NCBI RefSeq assembly: GCF_900112035.1
Contig: NZ_FOKC01000001.1
Location: 62,001 to 126,000, forward strand
Source of the DNA: Nocardioides alpinus
GTDB lineage: Bacteria; Actinomycetota; Actinomycetes; Propionibacteriales; Nocardioidaceae
Length of the DNA stretch: 64,000 bases
Direction: 5' to 3'
Part shown: in pieces, positions 59,564 through 64,000 of the stretch
Position numbering within the stretch: position 1 is the stretch's first letter
Layout of the letters: the number at the start of each line of letters is the position of its first letter
Notes under the pieces: generated by a model
What the model was told of the DNA's origin: nothing
Databases searched by the model: none
The model's input: only the letters and a program-made list of their open reading frames with translations
Position numbers and translations under genes: made by a program

Positions 59564-60618
59564 GCCAGCCACTCCTTGAGGATCCGCTCGCAGCGTTCGA
59601 TGTGCTCGGTGGGGACGTGCTCGTCCTGCTTGTGGGCGAACATCGGATCGCCCGGGCCGAAGTTGACCGCCGGGACACCGAGCTTGGTGAACTGGGCGAC
59701 GTCGGTCCACCCGAACTTCGGCATGGCCTCACCACCGACCGCGTCGACGAACGCCTTGGCCGCGGGGCGGTCGAGACCCGGCAGTGCGCCCACGGCGAGG
59801 TCGGTCACCGTGACGTCGTACCCCTCGAAGAAGTCGCGGACGAACGCCTCGGCGTCGGTCTCGCTGCGGTCGGGGGCGAAGCGGAAGTTGACCTCGACCA
59901 CGCACTCGTCGGGGATCACGTTGCCGGCGACGCCGCCGCGGATGCCGGTGGCGTTGAGGCCCTCGTGGTACCTCAGGCCGTCGATCTCGGGCTCGCGGGC
60001 GACGTAGTCGTTGAGTCGCGCCAGGACCGGGCCGGCGAGGTGGATCGCGTTGACGCCCTTCCAGCTGCGGGCACTGTGCGCGCGCTCGCCGGTGGTGCGT
60101 ACGTCGACGCGCATCGTCCCTTGGCAACCGGCCTCGATCGCCGCGTTGCTGGGCTCCATGAGGATCGCGAAGTCGGCCTCCAGCAGCTCGGGGTCGCTCT
60201 CGGTGAGCTTGCGCAGGCCGTTGTGGACCGAGTCGACCTCCTCCGCCTCGTAGAAGATGAAGGTGAGGTCGCGGTTGGGCTCGGTGAGGTCGGCGGCGAG
60301 CTTGAGCATGACTGCGTCGCCGCCCTTCATGTCGCAGCTGCCGAGGCCGTGGAGGATGCCGTCCTCGAGGCGCGAGGGCAGGTTGTCGTTGAGCGGGACC
60401 GTGTCGAGGTGGCCGGCGATCACCACGCGCTCACCGCGCCCGAGGTCGGTCCGCGCAACCACGGTGTGGCCGCGACGGGTGAGCGTCAGGTGCGGCAGCG
60501 CGCGCAGCGCCGCCTCGACGGCATCGGCGATCTCCTGCTCGTGGTGGGAGACCGACTCGATGTCGACGAGCTGCTGGGTGAGGGTGACGACGTCGGCCGA
60601 GAGATCGAGGTGGGGCAT
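59560..60618 (-). CDS. dapE: succinyl-diaminopimelate desuccinylase
   Basis: The 352-residue M20 metallopeptidase has the zinc ligands in IAGHLDTVPLND (His and Asp), GLGSCDMKGGDAV (Asp), FYEAEEVDS (Glu, with the catalytic Glu next to it) and the C-terminal EHVPTEH. It also has TTGERAHSARSWKG in the dimerisation lid. It hydrolyses N-succinyl-LL-diaminopimelate in lysine and wall-peptide synthesis. ATG 60618 begins PHLDLSADVV; three further residues lie upstream in frame. The ileS stop is 14 bases upstream. Confidence 0.96.
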   Translation of the reverse strand: MPHLDLSADVVTLTQQLVDIESVSHHEQEIADAVEAALRALPHLTLTRRGHTVVARTDLGRGERVVIAGHLDTVPLNDNLPSRLEDGILHGLGSCDMKGGDAVMLKLAADLTEPNRDLTFIFYEAEEVDSVHNGLRKLTESDPELLEADFAILMEPSNAAIEAGCQGTMRVDVRTTGERAHSARSWKGVNAIHLAGPVLARLNDYVAREPEIDGLRYHEGLNATGIRGGVAGNVIPDECVVEVNFRFAPDRSETDAEAFVRDFFEGYDVTVTDLAVGALPGLDRPAAKAFVDAVGGEAMPKFGWTDVAQFTKLGVPAVNFGPGDPMFAHKQDEHVPTEHIERCERILKEWLA

Positions 60619-60631
60619 GCGGCCCATCCAA

Positions 60632-63600
60632 TCAGGCCTCGACCACCTCGACCGCGACCGCGGCGGCCTCGGCGTACGACACGCTGGTCGCCAGCGTCTC
60701 CTCGGCGATCAGGGCCTCGTGGGTCCGGGCCGCATCGAGCGTCGCGGCCGGGGCACTGATCGTCAGCGCGATCCGGTCGCTGACCTGAAGCCCTGCGTCC
60801 TTGCGGGCCTGCTGGACCGCGCGGACCAGGTCGCGGGCGGCGCCCTCGGCCTCGAGCTCGGGCGTCACTGCGGTGTCGAGGACGACGAAGCCGCCGCGCG
60901 GCAGCATGCCGATCACGGTGTCGTCGGCCGACGTTCCGGCAACCGTCTCGAGGGCGTACTCCCCCTCGGCGAGCGCGAGCCCGCCTACAGTGACCGTGCC
61001 GTCGTCGGCGACCGACCAGTCACCCGACTTCGAGCCCTTGATCGCGAGCTGGACGTCCTTGCCGAGGCGGGGGCCGGCGGCGCGGGCGTTGACGGTGAGC
61101 CGCTGCGAGACGCCGTACGCCGCCGCCTCCGGGGCGTCGGCCGCCAGCAGCTCGACCCCCTTGAGGTTGAGCTCGTCGGCCACCAGCGTGCCGAAGCCGG
61201 ACAGGTCGGCCTCGGTGACCACCGTGAGCCTCGAGAGCGGCAGGCGGTTGCGGAGGTTGGCGGCCTTGCGCAGCGCGGAGCCGGCCGAGCAGACGTCGCG
61301 GACGGTGTCCATCGACGCCACGAGCGCCTCGTCGGCGGGCAGCTCGTCGGCGGCGGGCCAGTCGGTGAGGTGCACCGAGCGCTCCCCGGTGAGACCGCGC
61401 CAGACCTCCTCGGTCGTCAGGGGCATCAGCGGTGCGGTGACCCGGCAGACGACCTCCAGCACCGTGTAGAGGGTGTCGAACGCGTCGGCGTCCTCGTCCC
61501 AGAAGCGCTCGCGGGAGCGCCGGATGTACCAGTTGGTCAGCACGTCGAGGAAGCTGCGCGTCGAGTCGCACGCGGAGGCCACCTCGTAGTTGTCGAGCTG
61601 GTCGGTCATCGCGGCGACGTAGTCGCGCAGCTTGGCCAGGATGTAGCGGTCCATCGGGTGCGCGCTGTCGGTGCGCCAGCGCGCGTCGTACCCACCGTCG
61701 CCGGCAGCGTTGGCGTACAGGGTGAAGAACGACCAGCTGTTCCACAGCGGGATGAGCACCTGTCGCACCGAGTCGCGGATCCCCTGCTCGGTGACGACGA
61801 GGTTGCCGCCACGCAGGATCGGGCTCGACATCAGGAACCAGCGCATCGCGTCGGCGCCGTCGCGGTCGAACACCTCGCGCACGTCGGGGTAGTTGCGCAG
61901 CGACTTCGACATCTTCTGCCCGTCGTTGCCCAGGACGATGCCGTGGCTCAGGCACGTCGCGAACGCCGGACGGTCGAAGATCGCGCCGGCCAGGACGTGC
62001 ATCGTGTAGAACCAGCCGCGGGTCTGGCCGATGTACTCGACGATGAAGTCACCCGGGAAGTGGTGGTCGAACCAGTCCTTGTTCTCGAACGGGTAGTGCA
62101 CCTGGGCGAACGACATCGAGCCCGAGTCGAACCAGACGTCCAGGACGTCGGTGACGCGGCGCATGGTGCTCTTGCCAGTGGGGTCGTCGGGGTTCGGGCG
62201 CGTGAGCTCGTCGACGAACGGGCGATGCAGGTCGGGCGTGCCGTCCTTGTCCACCGGCAGCCGGCCGAAGTCGCGCTCGATGTCCTCGAAGGAGCCGTAG
62301 ACGTCGATGCGCGGGTAGTGCTCGTCGTCGGACTTCCACACCGGGACGGGCGAGCCCCAGAAGCGGTTGCGGGTGATCGACCAGTCACGGGCGTTCTCCA
62401 GCCACTTGCCGAACTGGCCGTCCTTGATGTGCTCGGGCACCCAGCGGATGTCCTGGTTGAGCTCGATGAGCCGCTCCTTGACCTTGGTCACCTCGACGAA
62501 CCACGACGAGACGCCCTTGTAGATCAGCGGCTGCCGGCAGCGCCAGCAGTGCGGGTAGGAGTGGTCGTAGGTCTCGCGGCGCACCAGGACGGTGCCGGGG
62601 GTGACGGAGCCGGTCTCCCCCTCCCCGTTGGTCGCGGCCTTGAGGTGGTCGATCACGTGCAGGTTGGCGTCGAAGACCTGCATGCCCTCGTAGTCGGTGA
62701 CCGGGAAGGTGAAGCGGCCGTCCTTGCCGACCGGCATGACCGCCTCGATGCCCTCGCGGTCGGTGACGACCTTGTCGTCCTCACCGAAGGCGCCGGCGGT
62801 GTGCACCAGCCCGGTGCCGTCCGTGGTGGTGACGAACTCTGCGGGCACCAGGCGGAACGCGCGCTCGTGGCCGGCGTAGTAGCTGAACGGCGGCGCGTAC
62901 TCCAGGCCAACCAGCTCGGCGCCGGTGTGACGCGAGACGATCGTGGGCTCGTCGGTGTCGGGATAGAGCTCGCGCTGGTACGACGCCAGGCGGGCGTCGG
63001 CGATCAGGTAGCGCTCCGGGCTGCCGGTCGGCGCGGCGGACTCCACGACGACGTACTCGATGTCCTCGCCGACCATCACCGCGAGGTTGCTCGGCAGGGT
63101 CCAGGGGGTCGTCGTCCAGACGAGGACCTTGACTCCCTTGAGCGGCCCTTCGGTCGTGACGTCGTACCCGACGGTGACAGCCGGGTCCTGGCGCATCTGG
63201 TAGACGTCGTCGTCCATCCGCAGCTCGTGGTTGGACAGCGGGGTCTCGTCCTGCCAGCAGTAGGGCAATACGCGGAAGCCCTCGTAGACCAGGCCCTTCT
63301 CGTGCAGCTGCTTGAACGCCCACATGACCGACTCCATGAAGTCGGGGTTCATCGTGCGGTAGTCGTTGTCGAAGTCGACCCAGCGCGCCTGGCGGGTGAC
63401 GTAGTCGCGCCACTCACCGGTGTACTTCAGCACCGACTGGCGGCAGGCCTCGTTGAACTTCTCGATGCCCAGCTCGACGATCTCGTCGGTGGTCTTGATG
63501 CCGTTGAGGCGCATCGCCTCGAGCTCGGCGGGCAGTCCGTGGGTGTCCCACCCGAAGCGGCGCTCGACCTTGCGGCCGCGCATGGTCTGGTAGCGCGGGA

Positions 63601-63853
63601 TGAGGTCCTTGACGTAGCCGGTCAGCAGGTGGCCGTAGTGCGGCAGGCCGTTGGCGAAGGGCGGGCCGTCGTAGAAGACGAACTCGTTGCCGCCGTCGGT
63701 GCCGGCGTCACGCTGCTCGACGCTCGCGCGGAAGGTGTCGTCGGCCTCCCAGTAGGCGAGCACCGCTTCCTCGATCGCCGGGAACTTCGGGCTGCTCGCG
63801 ACGGTGGTCGCGGCCCGGTCCTGGGTGGTGTGGGAGACCTTGGGGTACGTCAT
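60632..63853 (-). CDS. ileS: isoleucyl-tRNA synthetase
   Basis: The 1073-residue class Ia synthetase has the HIGH motif as PHYGHLLTG, the ATP-binding KMSKS in [12 protein letters not shown], and an editing domain (~190-400) with [15 protein letters not shown] and [11 protein letters not shown]. The Cys-rich insert is [14 protein letters not shown]. Length fits the long eukaryotic-like IleRS group used by actinobacteria (MupA-type, generally mupirocin-resistant). It charges tRNA-Ile. Expression should be under the T-box leader found directly upstream. Confidence 0.97.
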   Translation of the reverse strand: MTYPKVSHTTQDRAATTVASSPKFPAIEEAVLAYWEADDTFRASVEQRDAGTDGGNEFVFYDGPPFANGLPHYGHLLTGYVKDLIPRYQTMRGRKVERRFGWDTHGLPAELEAMRLNGIKTTDEIVELGIEKFNEACRQSVLKYTGEWRDYVTRQARWVDFDNDYRTMNPDFMESVMWAFKQLHEKGLVYEGFRVLPYCWQDETPLSNHELRMDDDVYQMRQDPAVTVGYDVTTEGPLKGVKVLVWTTTPWTLPSNLAVMVGEDIEYVVVESAAPTGSPERYLIADARLASYQRELYPDTDEPTIVSRHTGAELVGLEYAPPFSYYAGHERAFRLVPAEFVTTTDGTGLVHTAGAFGEDDKVVTDREGIEAVMPVGKDGRFTFPVTDYEGMQVFDANLHVIDHLKAATNGEGETGSVTPGTVLVRRETYDHSYPHCWRCRQPLIYKGVSSWFVEVTKVKERLIELNQDIRWVPEHIKDGQFGKWLENARDWSITRNRFWGSPVPVWKSDDEHYPRIDVYGSFEDIERDFGRLPVDKDGTPDLHRPFVDELTRPNPDDPTGKSTMRRVTDVLDVWFDSGSMSFAQVHYPFENKDWFDHHFPGDFIVEYIGQTRGWFYTMHVLAGAIFDRPAFATCLSHGIVLGNDGQKMSKSLRNYPDVREVFDRDGADAMRWFLMSSPILRGGNLVVTEQGIRDSVRQVLIPLWNSWSFFTLYANAAGDGGYDARWRTDSAHPMDRYILAKLRDYVAAMTDQLDNYEVASACDSTRSFLDVLTNWYIRRSRERFWDEDADAFDTLYTVLEVVCRVTAPLMPLTTEEVWRGLTGERSVHLTDWPAADELPADEALVASMDTVRDVCSAGSALRKAANLRNRLPLSRLTVVTEADLSGFGTLVADELNLKGVELLAADAPEAAAYGVSQRLTVNARAAGPRLGKDVQLAIKGSKSGDWSVADDGTVTVGGLALAEGEYALETVAGTSADDTVIGMLPRGGFVVLDTAVTPELEAEGAARDLVRAVQQARKDAGLQVSDRIALTISAPAATLDAARTHEALIAEETLATSVSYAEAAAVAVEVVEA

Positions 63854-64000
63854 GGCTCTCTCTCGCTGGTTGAGGAAGGACGAGGTCCTGTCTCGAAACC
63901 CGCGAGGACGCCCACCCCCGACGGGAGCTGACGCGGTACCACCTCGCTTGGAGCCCTTCGGCTCCCGCTCAAACCGGCTGTGTCGGGCCGGACCCGCCGG
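63854..64000 (-). promoter_or_regulatory. T-box leader of ileS (partial)
   Basis: The minus-strand leader contains the T-box core AGGTGGTACCGCG (63944-63932), preceded by a stem-III-like hairpin GGGAGCC-GAAG-GGCTCC (63966-63950). Uncharged tRNA-Ile should pair there. Actinobacterial ileS T-boxes act on translation, so downstream pairing such as GGACGAGG with CCTCGTCC is probably a sequestrator and anti-sequestrator. Stem I with the specifier loop lies beyond the end of the window. Confidence 0.9.

Noticed and set aside
60257..63931. A 1224-codon open frame opposite ileS
   Set aside because: It is antisense to ileS and its promoter region, with low-complexity composition only.

Overview
The window is a contiguous piece of a very GC-rich actinobacterial chromosome. 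It is most like Nocardioides or another member of the Nocardioidaceae; this is inferred from gene content and protein style, not from a database match. Supporting signs are the order prfB-ftsE-ftsX-(M23)-smpB-ssrA, a DUF3117 protein, the sigE-rseA-htrA block with a divergent O-methyltransferase gene, a T-box leader in front of ileS, a wax-ester-synthase/DGAT enzyme, mycobacterial-type Ku and split LigD genes, GTG starts, GTGA/TGATG gene overlaps, and -10 boxes placed 6-7 bases before start codons (leaderless transcription). Genes are densely packed, and I see no phage, insertion sequence, tRNA, rRNA or CRISPR array.

Layout. 0-5 kb: the end of a BtuF-like binding protein, a histidine kinase/NarL regulator/GNAT operon, a CPBP membrane protease and a secreted GH6-type protein. 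5-12.4 kb (minus strand): tmRNA (ssrA), a CNNM/CorC membrane protein, an amidohydrolase, smpB, a coiled-coil M23 endopeptidase, ftsX, ftsE and prfB. 12.4-19.5 kb: a secreted protein of unknown function and the complete trehalose-from-glycogen operon glgX(treX)-treY-treZ. 19.5-20.9 kb: a small Cys-containing protein divergent from a LysR regulator. 20.9-25.6 kb: a Tad pilus operon (tadA-tadB-tadC-pilin-tadE-tadE-tadG-like). 25.7-29.6 kb: an orphan PhoB-type regulator, then the NHEJ genes (LigD polymerase, LigD ligase, Ku) and two REP-like palindromes.

29.6-35.1 kb holds a fused AccD-AccA carboxyltransferase, a CaiB-type CoA transferase, a MatC-like dicarboxylate transporter, its divergent GntR regulator and a TauE exporter. 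35.2-40 kb is the giant NAD-glutamate dehydrogenase. 40-45.6 kb: DUF2505, a DUF4386/TetR pair with a double operator, pruA with a coupled 40-residue membrane peptide, and a WS/DGAT gene. 45.7-50.7 kb: a lipoprotein plus polytopic membrane protein, an RTX-repeat secreted protein, the missing Tad genes (tadZ/cpaE and cpaB) and an excisionase-type HTH protein. 50.7-54.3 kb: the envelope-stress block htrA-rseA-sigE with an O-methyltransferase. 54.3-64 kb: leucyl aminopeptidase, DUF3117, enoyl-CoA hydratase, M14 carboxypeptidase, DivIVA-domain protein, LOG-family protein, dapE and ileS with its T-box leader.

The main functional threads are trans-translation (ssrA with smpB), division-coupled wall hydrolysis (FtsEX with an M23 enzyme), trehalose synthesis, a Tad pilus whose genes are split between two loci about 23 kb apart, NHEJ repair, glutamate and proline catabolism (gdh, pruA), and sigE envelope stress. 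No wholly new multi-gene system stands out. The observations most worth following are the paired REP-like palindromes, the symmetric Ku/LigD start region, the split Tad locus, the palindrome over the gdh promoter, and the lipoprotein/membrane-protein pair of unknown function.
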